64,000 nt of DNA, taken from assembly GCA_027339745.1 (NCBI GenBank), contig DAHWNW010000003.1, positions 45,868 to 109,867 on the forward strand, written 5' to 3'. This document shows positions 26,325-34,884 of this stretch, one piece after another. The notes below the pieces were generated by a model, which was not told the DNA's origin, ran no database searches, and saw only the letters and a program-made list of their open reading frames with translations. Source of the DNA: Nitrososphaerota archaeon. GTDB taxonomy: Archaea; Thermoproteota; Nitrososphaeria; Nitrososphaerales; Gagatemarchaeaceae. The position numbers and the translations under genes were made by a program. Each line of letters opens with the position of its first letter. Within the stretch, counting starts at the first letter, position 1.

Positions 26325-27932
26325 TTACTCAGGCGGGAGTTCCTTGTAGTTGATGGATATGTCCATCCCTCTCTTCTTGTGGTACCAGCTCGACGTCAGG
26401 TAGATTAGGGCCCCGGCGACCAAGGTGCCTATCGAGTAGGCATAGGTGACGTTGTTGAGTCCAGTGAAGCCTGGATTGGCCAAGAACAGATAGGCGACAT
26501 ATCCGAAGACGAGGACGTTGAGGAACCCTGCCAGAGAAAGGAGCCCCTTTGACAGACCCGACTCTTTCCTTACGGCGTGTACTACGGCAGCCAGGCCCAC
26601 GAACATGAAATAGACCATCGAGGCGATGATGGCCCCGAATATCCCGAATATGGTCCCGTAGTAGTATGCTGTGACTCCCACAAGGGCGATAGTGATGACC
26701 CAGTCGATCAGCATTGCGACCATCGGCGAACCGAACCTAGGGCTGACGTACGAGAGCCTGGACGGGAGGAACCTGTCAAGGGACTGAGCCAGCATGTACC
26801 TTGAGAATATTATTACGGCGTATGCAATCACAGCGAACTGGAGGGCCACCCACCCGAGCCCGATGACCCAGGCAACCCACGGGTTGTTTGCGATGCCCAT
26901 CGCCATGGAAAAGAAGTTGGGCCCAATGGTCGACTGGTAGGCGTAGTCGTGGAAGAGGCCGTTTATGTATGGAAGCCCACCGACGTAATATAGAACAGCG
27001 AAGGTCGACGTCGCGAAGACAAATGTGATTATCGCAGAGACGGGGACATTCCACTTCAGGGCCCGTGACCCCTTCATCTCAGAAGCCACGGCTGGTCCTG
27101 CATTGAGCCACGGGTACACGAAGGCGAACATCACAGGCATTATGTAGAGCATGTTGCCGAAGTTCAGGTCAAAAGGCATGCCTGAGGACTGGTACGTAGA
27201 AGACACGGCGGTGTAGGAGCTCGTGCCGTTCAATGCGATGTTGTTCGCGCCAGCGTAAGGACCTGTACCGTTGGCATAGTTCACGAGGGCCGAGTGCCCT
27301 CCCACTAACAAGACGGCTATGGCGATGACCAGCGTGACGGCTCCGAATACCGCCAGGACGGTGACGAACTTGTAGCCCGCCTTGGGCTTGAGTATGTTCA
27401 GGGCTATGACTATGGTGAAGGCGAGACCACCTACGACGAACTGCCAAAAGCCAGCCCCGAAGAGTACCGTCCAAGAAGCGGTGGGGAAACCGTACGCGAA
27501 TCCCATCTCTGCCCCCACCCCTCCGATTGAGTAGTCTAGGAGTATTACCACAAGTGCGATGAATGCCAAGGTCTCCATGGTATACCCCCAGAAGGAGAGT
27601 GTGCTGCCTGCGAACCCGCCGAAGTTCCTGGAGAGCCAGACGTAGTCCCCACCAGCCCTCGGATAGCGCCGGGACATCATGGTATAGATGACAATCTGAG
27701 GGATGGAGAGGCCGAATGCGATCATTGATGCGACCACCAAGTTCAGACCCGCCACGTTCGCGAAGAGGAGCGTGGCTGCTGAAGAGCCCGCGATTGTGGT
27801 GAGCAAAGGACCGACCGACATGTTGCTGAAGTTCAGGGCGATAGAGTCGATGAAAGAGACGTTCTTCACCAGGCCGGTGCTCTCCCTGACGAATACCGTC
27901 GGCTTCTTCTCGTCGGGCTGCGCGGCTCCCAT
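26325..27932 (-). CDS. APC family amino acid/amine permease
   Basis: About twelve transmembrane helices in 535 residues. The N-terminal block SFIDSIALNFSNMSVGPLL and the following GLSIPQIVIYTMMSRRYPRAGGDYVWLS are typical of the amino acid-polyamine-organocation family (the conserved RxPRAGGxYxW). It should import an amino acid or related cation by proton or sodium coupling. It is the first gene of a two-gene unit with the Rieske oxygenase, which suggests that the two share a substrate. Confidence 0.92.
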   Translation of the reverse strand: MGAAQPDEKKPTVFVRESTGLVKNVSFIDSIALNFSNMSVGPLLTTIAGSSAATLLFANVAGLNLVVASMIAFGLSIPQIVIYTMMSRRYPRAGGDYVWLSRNFGGFAGSTLSFWGYTMETLAFIALVVILLDYSIGGVGAEMGFAYGFPTASWTVLFGAGFWQFVVGGLAFTIVIALNILKPKAGYKFVTVLAVFGAVTLVIAIAVLLVGGHSALVNYANGTGPYAGANNIALNGTSSYTAVSSTYQSSGMPFDLNFGNMLYIMPVMFAFVYPWLNAGPAVASEMKGSRALKWNVPVSAIITFVFATSTFAVLYYVGGLPYINGLFHDYAYQSTIGPNFFSMAMGIANNPWVAWVIGLGWVALQFAVIAYAVIIFSRYMLAQSLDRFLPSRLSYVSPRFGSPMVAMLIDWVITIALVGVTAYYYGTIFGIFGAIIASMVYFMFVGLAAVVHAVRKESGLSKGLLSLAGFLNVLVFGYVAYLFLANPGFTGLNNVTYAYSIGTLVAGALIYLTSSWYHKKRGMDISINYKELPPE

Positions 27933-28009
27933 TAGAACTTGACAAAAAGGCTACTGTATATAACTGAGTCTTAGCACATACTTGTGAATCATGCCGTAGC
28001 GTGTGAAAA

Positions 28010-28207
28010 TCAGTATCCGATTTCGGAGCTGGGGCGGAGATGCCGCATCGACTTCACCCGGCCGCACCTCTTGCACCTGTAGAGGCCCCTCCCCCGAGGG
28101 TTGTAGTCCCTGGTGTCGACGACAGCTTCGTGCTCAGTCCTCGTCCCGCACCTTTCGCACCAGCGATACTCGGCCAAAGGCTCTGCCCTTGGAGCGTCCC
28201 CCTGCAA
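28010..28207 (-). CDS. Small zinc-ribbon protein
   Basis: Sixty-five residues with one zinc ribbon: WCERCGTRTEH and YRCKRCGRVKS give two CxxC pairs about 25 residues apart. It starts at TTG 28207, 33 bases from the start of the divergent membrane gene pair. No specific function can be inferred. Confidence 0.6.
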   Translation of the reverse strand: MQGDAPRAEPLAEYRWCERCGTRTEHEAVVDTRDYNPRGRGLYRCKRCGRVKSMRHLRPSSEIGY

Positions 28208-28240
28208 AAACCTTTAGCGGAAGTGGCGCAAATACCGCCC

Positions 28241-28471
28241 GTGATAGACATCGTCGTGGCAGGGCTCGTTCTCATCGCGGCGGGGGTGGTGATCGCCTTT
28301 GCCTCGTCCTTCTCGGGAGCTAGTGGAGAGGGAGGAGAGCTCAAGGGCGGCGCGGTGGTGATGATAGGTCCGATACCCCTGATCTTCGGGACAGATGCGA
28401 AGTGGACGGGCATCGCCATCGCCCTGGCAGTGGTCCTCATGCTGGTCTACATCCTAGGGGTGCTGCGGTGA
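28241..28471 (+). CDS. DUF131 (TIGR00304-type) membrane protein, first copy
   Basis: Small archaeal membrane protein of about 76 residues with two helices (IVVAGLVLIAAGVVIAFAS and WTGIAIALAVVLMLVYIL) joined by GGAVVMIGPIPLIFGTDA, the hallmark of the DUF131 family. The track's start at 28040 is a read-through; GTG 28241 begins just before the first helix. The function of the family is unknown. The stop overlaps the next gene's start as GTGA. Confidence 0.8.
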   Translation: MIDIVVAGLVLIAAGVVIAFASSFSGASGEGGELKGGAVVMIGPIPLIFGTDAKWTGIAIALAVVLMLVYILGVLR

Positions 28472-28713
28472 AGTCCCTGCTCGCGGCAGGCCTGCTGTTA
28501 TCTTTCGTCGGGTTTGCGCTAGTGCTCGTCGGGTCCCTGGTACAGGGCGGCTCGTCAGTAGGCGGGGCCGTGTTCATAGGCCCGTTCCCCATCGTGTTCG
28601 GGTCGGGGAGCGGGGGGTGGCAACTGGCCCTGACGTCACTTCTTGTCGGGGCGGTGATGGCGTGCCTCATGCTGCTCTGGGGATACCGCTTCTCAAGGAC
28701 GAGGGGCGGCTGA
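28468..28713 (+). CDS. DUF131 (TIGR00304-type) membrane protein, second copy
   Basis: Tandem paralogue of the preceding gene, with the same plan: helix (LLAAGLLLSFVGFALVLVG), the loop GGAVFIGPFPIVFGSGSG, and a second helix (LTSLLVGAVMACLMLLWG). The GTG at 28468 overlaps the upstream stop by four bases, showing translational coupling. The two products may form a heteromeric membrane complex of unknown role. The track's start at 28402 is too far upstream. Confidence 0.78.
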   Translation: MKSLLAAGLLLSFVGFALVLVGSLVQGGSSVGGAVFIGPFPIVFGSGSGGWQLALTSLLVGAVMACLMLLWGYRFSRTRGG

Positions 28714-28762
28714 CCACGGGAAAAAGCATTAAATAGAAAGGTGCAAGCAAGGCGTCTATAGC

Positions 28763-29113
28763 ATGCAACAGATACAACCCCTCGTCGTTATGACCCCGGT
28801 CGCCAGGCAGAAGCTTGGCGAGGTCCTGGAACAGGAGAAGGCCACCGATGCCTTCCTGAAGATCGAAGTCTATCAGGGAGGAGGATGCGCCTGCAGCGGA
28901 GGATACAGGTACGCTCTCAGCCTGGAGAAGCAGCCTGGGACCACCGACGTGGTGGAAGAGGTCGACGGGCTCAAGGTGATGGCAGCGAAGGGCGATGCAG
29001 AAGTGCTCAGAGGGTCGAAAATCGACTTCGTAGAAGGGTTCCAGAGGACCGGGTTCAAGATAGAGAATCCGAACGTCCCCGTTGGACAATCATGCGGCTG
29101 CGGCGGGCATTGA
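28763..29113 (+). CDS. HesB/IscA family iron-sulfur assembly protein
   Basis: A-type carrier or scaffold of 116 residues. Its family cysteines are present, one in the GGCACSGG region and the pair in the C-terminal SCGCGGH. It should bind a 2Fe-2S or 4Fe-4S cluster and hand it to target proteins such as the many Fe-S enzymes here. The ATG follows a TATA-like TTAAATAGAAA (about 28729-28739) by 24-30 bases. It is followed closely by fumC. Confidence 0.92.
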   Translation: MQQIQPLVVMTPVARQKLGEVLEQEKATDAFLKIEVYQGGGCACSGGYRYALSLEKQPGTTDVVEEVDGLKVMAAKGDAEVLRGSKIDFVEGFQRTGFKIENPNVPVGQSCGCGGH

Positions 29114-29156
29114 TTCGGGTAAGCACTTAAGAGCATACAAGTTCCCTAATCCTCCA

Positions 29157-30482
29157 ATGAAATATGTGGAGGGTTCGAAGAAGGTCTTTCTCAACACAGG
29201 CACGAGATTTCCGCGTGAGGTCATCTGGGCCGTGGGTGCGATCAAGCTCTCCGCGGCGAAGGCCAACGTGGAGCTGGGGCTCCTTGGGGGCGACTTGGGG
29301 AGGACCATACAGTCCAAAGCCAGGGAACTGATGGAAGGCGAGCACGACCAGGACGTGGTCGTGGATGTGTTTCAGACTGGCTCGGGCACAGGACTGAACA
29401 TGAACGCCAACGAGGTCATAGCGGAGCTCGCTTCTGCCGAACTCGGGAAGAAGGTCCATCCGAATGACCATGTCAACATGAGCCAGTCATCTAACGACGT
29501 TGGGCCCACGGCGGTGAGGGTAGCGGCGGCAGTAGCCGTGAACAGCGACTTGATTCCGGCACTCAGGGGTATGAGTAGGAGCCTGGAGGCGCTGGCCAGG
29601 AAGACCGCGAAGGTGTACAAAGCTGGAAGGACACACCTCAGAGATGCCCTCCCCGTGACCATGGGCCAGGAGTTCGGTGCTTACTCAGACGAATTCTCCA
29701 GAGACACCGAACTGGTCCACGAGACCACGCGCTATCTCATGGAGCTACCCATCGGCGGGACCGCGGTAGGCACAGGGGTCAACGCGGACCCCAGGTTCGG
29801 GGGGATGGTGGCCGCAGAGATAGCGCGATTGTCAGGGCTCCCATTCAAGAGCGCCAGGAACAAGTTCAGGTCCACGCGGCTACTGACAGATATGTCCGCG
29901 CTGAGCGGGACCATGAGGACGGTGAGCATCGGACTCTACAGGCTCTGCCAAGATCTCAGGTTGATGTTCTCTGGGCCCCTGACCGGCCTGGGCGAAATCG
30001 ACATACCGACCCAGGAAGAGGTCGCCGGGAGCAGCATCATGCCAGGGAAGACGAACCCGATAACGGTGGAAAGTGCCCTGCTGGCGTCAGCTGAGGTGGC
30101 AGGCCTGGATGGTGCGAACGCCATAGCCGCGTCCCTCGGCGAGTTCGAGCTCACCATGGGAGTGCCTCTAATGGGCTACAATGTGGTCCTCCAGGCGAAA
30201 CTGCTCTCAGAAGCATTGCGGAAGGTCGCATCGATGGTAATCGACCACGTCGTTCCCATGAAGGCCAAGGCACTGGCCTACGCGGAGACGAGCCAAGCTC
30301 TAATCACGCTGGTCTCGCCGAACATAGGGTACGACAAAGCGTCGGCGCTGGGGAAGAAGATAGCCAAGGGAACCCCAATCAGGCCTGCGCTGAGGGACCT
30401 TGGCCTGAGCTCCAAGGAGGTAGACGCGATTCTCGACATGGAGAAACTGGTCAAGCCCGGCATACCAGCGAAGAAAATCTAG
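29157..30482 (+). CDS. fumC: Fumarate hydratase class II
   Basis: Iron-free fumarase interconverting fumarate and malate in the citric acid cycle. Superfamily blocks are present: TGSGTGLNMNANEVIA, MSQSSNDVGPTA, RTHLRDALPVTMGQEF, GGTAVGTGVNADP and the signature GSSIMPGKTNP with the catalytic Ser loop. Aspartase is the main alternative; the GTAVGTG block and RTHLRDA favour fumarase. ATG 29157 (MKYVEGSKKVFLNTG) is preferred to the track's 29082 because CTTAAGAG near 29126 gives TATA spacing and the extra 25 residues overlap the IscA gene. Confidence 0.88.
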   Translation: MKYVEGSKKVFLNTGTRFPREVIWAVGAIKLSAAKANVELGLLGGDLGRTIQSKARELMEGEHDQDVVVDVFQTGSGTGLNMNANEVIAELASAELGKKVHPNDHVNMSQSSNDVGPTAVRVAAAVAVNSDLIPALRGMSRSLEALARKTAKVYKAGRTHLRDALPVTMGQEFGAYSDEFSRDTELVHETTRYLMELPIGGTAVGTGVNADPRFGGMVAAEIARLSGLPFKSARNKFRSTRLLTDMSALSGTMRTVSIGLYRLCQDLRLMFSGPLTGLGEIDIPTQEEVAGSSIMPGKTNPITVESALLASAEVAGLDGANAIAASLGEFELTMGVPLMGYNVVLQAKLLSEALRKVASMVIDHVVPMKAKALAYAETSQALITLVSPNIGYDKASALGKKIAKGTPIRPALRDLGLSSKEVDAILDMEKLVKPGIPAKKI

Positions 30483-30509
30483 TTGGTTTTCAGCCGAAAA
30501 CAGCGGTCT

Positions 30510-31007
30510 TCAGCGGCGGACCCTGACGCCAATCTTCTCCATGAGCTTCCCCAGCTCGGAGTCGTCCACAGCGTCCATCCTCAGGTACCGCAAGATCTCG
30601 TCTTCCTCCATCCCAACCCGCCTCGCTTCTGCGACCGTCGCTCTGTATGCTTCCAGCTCGGTGGGCCTCTCAACGTACTCGAAGGCTTGGTCATAGAGCT
30701 CCTTCCCCTCCAGGAACTGCCTGACGTGCACGAGCACATGGATGACGTCAAGATAGAGGAAGCCAGTCTTTGCTGAGACGAGATGTTTGGAGCCTATGCA
30801 TATGGTCCCAGTGTCCCTGTCTAGCCAGAGTCCCGAGTCCCCCCGCTCCACCCTCATCTTCAGGTGCCGCAGGATTTTTGCCATCTGAGCTTTGGAACCG
30901 AAGACCTTTGAAAGGGCAGGAGAGGTCTCGAGGCCCGAGAAGACTTCCGAGAGCTTGTATTCCCCCACACCCGCGGTCCTCCTGACCCTAAATTCCTTCA
31001 CTCTCAC
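30510..31007 (-). CDS. Conserved archaeal protein, degenerate HxxxH metallopeptidase-like
   Basis: The centre reads FLYLDVIHVLVHVRQFLEG followed by YVERPTELEAYR. This looks like an H-E-x-x-H zinc peptidase helix with a later Glu ligand, but the catalytic Glu is Val (HVLVH). The 165 residues show no signal peptide or membrane segment. I do not know the function. A protein that still binds metal but has lost hydrolysis is the most economical reading. It lies alone, convergent with fumC. Confidence 0.6.
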   Translation of the reverse strand: MRVKEFRVRRTAGVGEYKLSEVFSGLETSPALSKVFGSKAQMAKILRHLKMRVERGDSGLWLDRDTGTICIGSKHLVSAKTGFLYLDVIHVLVHVRQFLEGKELYDQAFEYVERPTELEAYRATVAEARRVGMEEDEILRYLRMDAVDDSELGKLMEKIGVRVRR

Positions 31008-31155
31008 ATATCCTGAGAGGTAAACGGGTAATCAAAAGTTCCGAACTCAAAAAGTCGTATTGTCGCGGTGAAGATTGATTCACACAAAAAGCCCACGAGG
31101 CGTCCAGGGGATATGCTTACTTTGTGCGCCCGAGGACTGATGAGGGGGAACTGAA

Positions 31156-32457
31156 TTGATCGCCTCCCTGAGCGGCATCAGAGGCATTCTCAACCAGGAC
31201 ATAGTCCTGCCGGACGTCGCGAGGTTCGCCACCAACTTCGCCAAGGCCGCTGGCGCGAGCGAGTTCCTCCTAGCTAGGGACACGAGGAAGACAGGGCCTG
31301 CTATGTGCAAAGCTGTGGCTGCAGGCGTCATGTCCGTGGGCGGGACAGTGCTGGACTACGGGATAATCTCCACTCCCGCCCTGTTCAGAGAGAGCCGAGT
31401 GAGGAACGCTCCGGCCGTGATGGTCACCGCCTCGCACAACGAACCTGAGTTCAACGGCTTGAAATTCATCGCAGGGGGGTCCGGGATCGGAAAAGAGACG
31501 TTCGACAGGGTGTTGGGCAAAGGAGGCGCCCTAGGCAGGCAGTTCACCCTCGGGCGCCTGAGGGAGGGAGGGAGGCCCTGCTACGTCGACGACCTGGCCG
31601 AGAGGTATGGGGAAGGCTCGTGCGAAGGGGTGAAGGTCGCGGTCGACCTCGGCGGAGGGGCGGCCATATCTCACGCTGTCCCTCTCCTGCGACGCCTAGG
31701 TTGCCAGGTCTCTTCTCTCAACGATAGCTACTCGGTTTTCACTCGCACCGTGGACCCCGTGGCAGACGACCTCGCGCTCCTCCGGCGGACGGTGAAGGAG
31801 AAGGGTTGCGCAATAGGCCTGGCATTCGACTGCGACGGAGACAGGCTCGTCATAGTAGACTCGGCGGGGAGGAAGAAGTCCGGGGACTACATGCTTACCC
31901 TCGCGCTCCGGCGACTGGTCCTGGAGACTGGCGAGAGGAAGGTCGTTGTCTCGGTGGACACCACCCAGGCCGTGGACGACGTGGCGAGGGAGTCAGGCTG
32001 CAGCGTGTTCAGATCCAAGGTAGGGGAGGCGAATGTGGTCCAGATGATGAAAGAGAAGGGCGCCCGCCTAGGAGGAGAGGGAAGCAGCGGAGGGGTGATC
32101 GACGGTGACTTCAACAACTGCAGGGATTCCTTGCTGGCGGCCCTGGCAATCATAAAGGCCCTGAGGAAGGAGGGGGACGCCCTGTATGCGAGGGTCCCGG
32201 CTTACCACCAGAACCGAATCGCCCTCCGCATGCCGAAGCGGAAGGTCAAGAAAGCGCTCAGGGTTATGGCACGGATGTATGAGCACCCCGAACTTACGGA
32301 TGGCCTGAAAGTCGTCATCCCGCGCAGGGGATGGGTCCTTGTGCGCCCGTCCGGGACCGAAGACGTGGTCAGGGTGTCCGCTGAAGCAACATCAGCCGCG
32401 AAGGCGGAGAACCTTACGAAAAGTTTCGCGGGGATGCTGAAGAGGCTGAGCAAATAG
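31156..32457 (+). CDS. Phosphohexomutase (phosphoglucosamine/phosphomannomutase type)
   Basis: Alpha-D-phosphohexomutase of 433 residues. All four family loops are visible: the phosphoserine loop TASHNEPEFNG, the metal loop DCDGDRLVIVD, the sugar loop GEGSSGGVIDGD and the phosphate loop RPSGTEDVVRVS. It moves phosphate between the C1 and C6 positions of glucosamine, mannose or glucose phosphates. It starts at TTG, and thiL follows after one base. A second mutase at 33410 shows only partial similarity, so the two likely serve different sugars. Confidence 0.9.
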   Translation: MIASLSGIRGILNQDIVLPDVARFATNFAKAAGASEFLLARDTRKTGPAMCKAVAAGVMSVGGTVLDYGIISTPALFRESRVRNAPAVMVTASHNEPEFNGLKFIAGGSGIGKETFDRVLGKGGALGRQFTLGRLREGGRPCYVDDLAERYGEGSCEGVKVAVDLGGGAAISHAVPLLRRLGCQVSSLNDSYSVFTRTVDPVADDLALLRRTVKEKGCAIGLAFDCDGDRLVIVDSAGRKKSGDYMLTLALRRLVLETGERKVVVSVDTTQAVDDVARESGCSVFRSKVGEANVVQMMKEKGARLGGEGSSGGVIDGDFNNCRDSLLAALAIIKALRKEGDALYARVPAYHQNRIALRMPKRKVKKALRVMARMYEHPELTDGLKVVIPRRGWVLVRPSGTEDVVRVSAEATSAAKAENLTKSFAGMLKRLSK

Positions 32458-32458
32458 C

Positions 32459-33424
32459 ATGACCGACGAGCTGGAGGTCATAGCAGCTATGGTAAAGGCC
32501 GCCGGGAAGCCCCCGAGCGGTTACACAGCCATAGGGGACGACGTCGCGATGGTCCCTCCTCGGCCGGGGAGAGTAGTCATGAAGACAGACATGCTTGTGG
32601 AGCACACGGATATGCCCCCAGGGATGACCTACAGGCAAGCAGCGAGGAAGGCCGTCGCGATGTGTGTCAGCGACTTCGCAGCCAAGGGCACGAGACCAGA
32701 CGCGTTCATGGTGTCGCTCGGCCTCAGAAGTGGAGTAGGGAAAGGGGAAGTGGATGGACTGGCACGTGGCCTGAGGGACGCCGAAGAGAGGTGGGGCACC
32801 CATTTAATCGGGGGGGATACAAACGAGGCCGAGGAGCTTGTCATCGGTTGCTCTATGGTCGGCTTTGCGCATAAGGTGGTCGACAGGGCGGGGGCATCGC
32901 CAGGGGATGTGGCGGTGGTAACGGGTCAGTTCGGTCTCCCTCCCGCCGGGCTGAAGATCCTAATGGCGGGAGCGCGCGCAGAAGCTCACTTCGCTCAAAG
33001 AGCGAGGAAGAGCGTGCTCAGGCCCGATCCTGACATAGAAGTTGGGGTCGCCCTCGCGCCGTATCTGACCGCGTCAATGGATTCGAGCGACGGACTTGCT
33101 CGTAGCCTCCACACACTGGCCAAGGCGAGCGGTGTGGGTTTCGTGGTCGAGAGGCTCCCCGCTGCCGAAGGAGTTATGGAATTCGCCGCTGCGAACGCGC
33201 TGGACGCGGACAAATTAATACTCGAGGGAGGGGAAGAGTACGTGATAGTGGGGACAGTGAAGCCGACAGAGATCCGGGCAGCCTTGAAGGCTGCTAGGAA
33301 AGCCGGGGGGGAGCTGATTCCGTTAGGTAGGGCGACGGAGCGGAAGGGCGAGGTGGTGCGGTTGACGGAGGGAGGAGTCAAGGATATCAGAGATGGAGGG
33401 TGGACGCACTTACGCCGAAGCTGA
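32459..33424 (+). CDS. thiL: Thiamine-monophosphate kinase-like protein
   Basis: Member of the PurM/ThiL ATP-binding family that phosphorylates thiamine phosphate to thiamine diphosphate. Typical blocks are AIGDDVAMVPP, MKTDMLVEHTDMPPGM, the ARKAVAMCVSDFAAKG loop and SMDSSDGLARSL. The 321 residues match ThiL. It is translationally linked to the upstream phosphohexomutase and overlaps the convergent second mutase by 15 bases. No other thiamine genes are nearby. Confidence 0.88.
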   Translation: MTDELEVIAAMVKAAGKPPSGYTAIGDDVAMVPPRPGRVVMKTDMLVEHTDMPPGMTYRQAARKAVAMCVSDFAAKGTRPDAFMVSLGLRSGVGKGEVDGLARGLRDAEERWGTHLIGGDTNEAEELVIGCSMVGFAHKVVDRAGASPGDVAVVTGQFGLPPAGLKILMAGARAEAHFAQRARKSVLRPDPDIEVGVALAPYLTASMDSSDGLARSLHTLAKASGVGFVVERLPAAEGVMEFAAANALDADKLILEGGEEYVIVGTVKPTEIRAALKAARKAGGELIPLGRATERKGEVVRLTEGGVKDIRDGGWTHLRRS

Positions 33425-34801
33425 CTTTGTTACTTTCGCGAACCTCTTGACCAACTGGTCTGCGCCTTCCTGAGAGTCAGACTCGGCGAATATCCTCACA
33501 ATCGGCTCTGTCCCGCTGGGCCTGACCAGGACCCAGGAATGGGCGCCGGTCCATATTTTGAGGCCGTCCAATTTCTCCGTCTCCCCTTGCGCTTGCTTCT
33601 CGACGGCCCTCATCACAGCATCCACCTTCTTGGGGACGACCTCGACCTTGGTCTTTGCTTGGAAGTACTTTGGGACGACGAAGGAGAGCACCTTGGAAAG
33701 CGACATGCCCTTCCTCGCGAGGCACTCGAGCATCAGAGCTGTAGTCATCCCGCCGTCGCGGACGGGGATGTGAGGCTGATAGATGCAGCCGCCGTTCTCC
33801 TCGAAACCGAAGACTGCGTTCCGCTCGATAATCGTCCGCGCTATCTCTACGGCCCCGACCTTTGTACGCAGCACCTTCGCCCCGTGCTTCTTCGCTACCG
33901 CCTCCACCGCTTGGCTGGAAGCGACTGAAGTGACAATGGTCCCGCCTGCGTGCCTGTCGAGCACAAAATCGGACACAAGGCAGCCGCTCTGGTCACCCCA
34001 GAGGACCCTTCCGTCTTCGTCGCAGAAGATGGACCTGTCGCCGTCTCCGTCGTAAGCGACCCCTAGGTCTGCCCCCGTGGCTTTCACAGCCGCCGATAGG
34101 TCGTTAAGGGTGTCGGGGGTTGGTTCAGGACCCCTCCCTGGGAAGCTCCCGTCGACCGTAGAGTTCAGGGTAATCACTTTGCACCCAAGGGACTCTACGA
34201 TATAGGGGGCGGCGACAGACTGCGCCCCGTTGCCCAAGTCCATGACCACAGTGAACTTCCTAGCTGCGATATCCTTGGCGTTGACCTTGGAGAGTACTCC
34301 ATTCTGGTAAGCTCTCACCACGGACCCCTCTTGCCTCGCCACGCCGATGGACTTCCAATCGGCCTTCGTCTGGGACTTCTCTGCGTAGATTTTCTCTATC
34401 CTCTGCTCGTCGAGCCTCGGAACCTCGACCCCGTCTGGGCCGGACACCTTCAGCCCATTGTACTGGGGCGGATTGTGGGAAGCTGTGACCATCACCCCTC
34501 CCCTGAAACCCATGGTCTTCACCGCATACTGGAGCGCAGGGGTGGGCACAAGCCCAGCCTCGGCTACGTCCCGCCCTGAGCTGAGGAGGCCGGAAGCAAC
34601 AGCGTTCGTCAGGGCCGGCCCCGAAAGACGGCCATCCCTACCTAGCAGCACTTCGCCGGTACCGAAGTAGGTCCCGATGGCTTCGGCCAGACATATGGCG
34701 AAGTCGAGATCGTGAGATACGCCCGGCACGAACCGGATGCCGTTGGTTCCGAATAGCCGCTGCTCAGTTGCGACCAACGGCCGAAGAGGGGCGCCAGACA
34801 T
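33410..34801 (-). CDS. glmM: Phosphoglucosamine/phosphomannomutase
   Basis: Second phosphohexomutase of the window, about 463 residues. It has FGTNGIRFVPG at the N-terminus, TASHNPPQYNGLK with the phosphoserine, YDGDGDRSIFCD for the metal, GFEENGGCIYQPH for the sugar and RPSGTEPIVRIF for the phosphate. This is the classical archaeal GlmM/ManB arrangement. ATG 34801 (MSGAPLRPLVATEQRLFG) is preferred to the track start at 34852. Its product could feed UDP-GlcNAc to the glycan genes at 17-21 kb. The gene symbol is a best guess within the family. Confidence 0.88.
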   Translation of the reverse strand: MSGAPLRPLVATEQRLFGTNGIRFVPGVSHDLDFAICLAEAIGTYFGTGEVLLGRDGRLSGPALTNAVASGLLSSGRDVAEAGLVPTPALQYAVKTMGFRGGVMVTASHNPPQYNGLKVSGPDGVEVPRLDEQRIEKIYAEKSQTKADWKSIGVARQEGSVVRAYQNGVLSKVNAKDIAARKFTVVMDLGNGAQSVAAPYIVESLGCKVITLNSTVDGSFPGRGPEPTPDTLNDLSAAVKATGADLGVAYDGDGDRSIFCDEDGRVLWGDQSGCLVSDFVLDRHAGGTIVTSVASSQAVEAVAKKHGAKVLRTKVGAVEIARTIIERNAVFGFEENGGCIYQPHIPVRDGGMTTALMLECLARKGMSLSKVLSFVVPKYFQAKTKVEVVPKKVDAVMRAVEKQAQGETEKLDGLKIWTGAHSWVLVRPSGTEPIVRIFAESDSQEGADQLVKRFAKVTKSASA

Positions 34802-34884
34802 GGTAAAACCTTCCGATTCGCCTCCTAGCCAGGACAACGGTGACGGTGGCAAAGCTTATGTCGAAACCAGAAGCAGCGCCCTGT

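Noticed and set aside
29090-29153. Use of the track start 29082 for fumC
   Set aside because: It would overlap the IscA gene and add 25 residues without family similarity, while ATG 29157 follows a TATA-like element.
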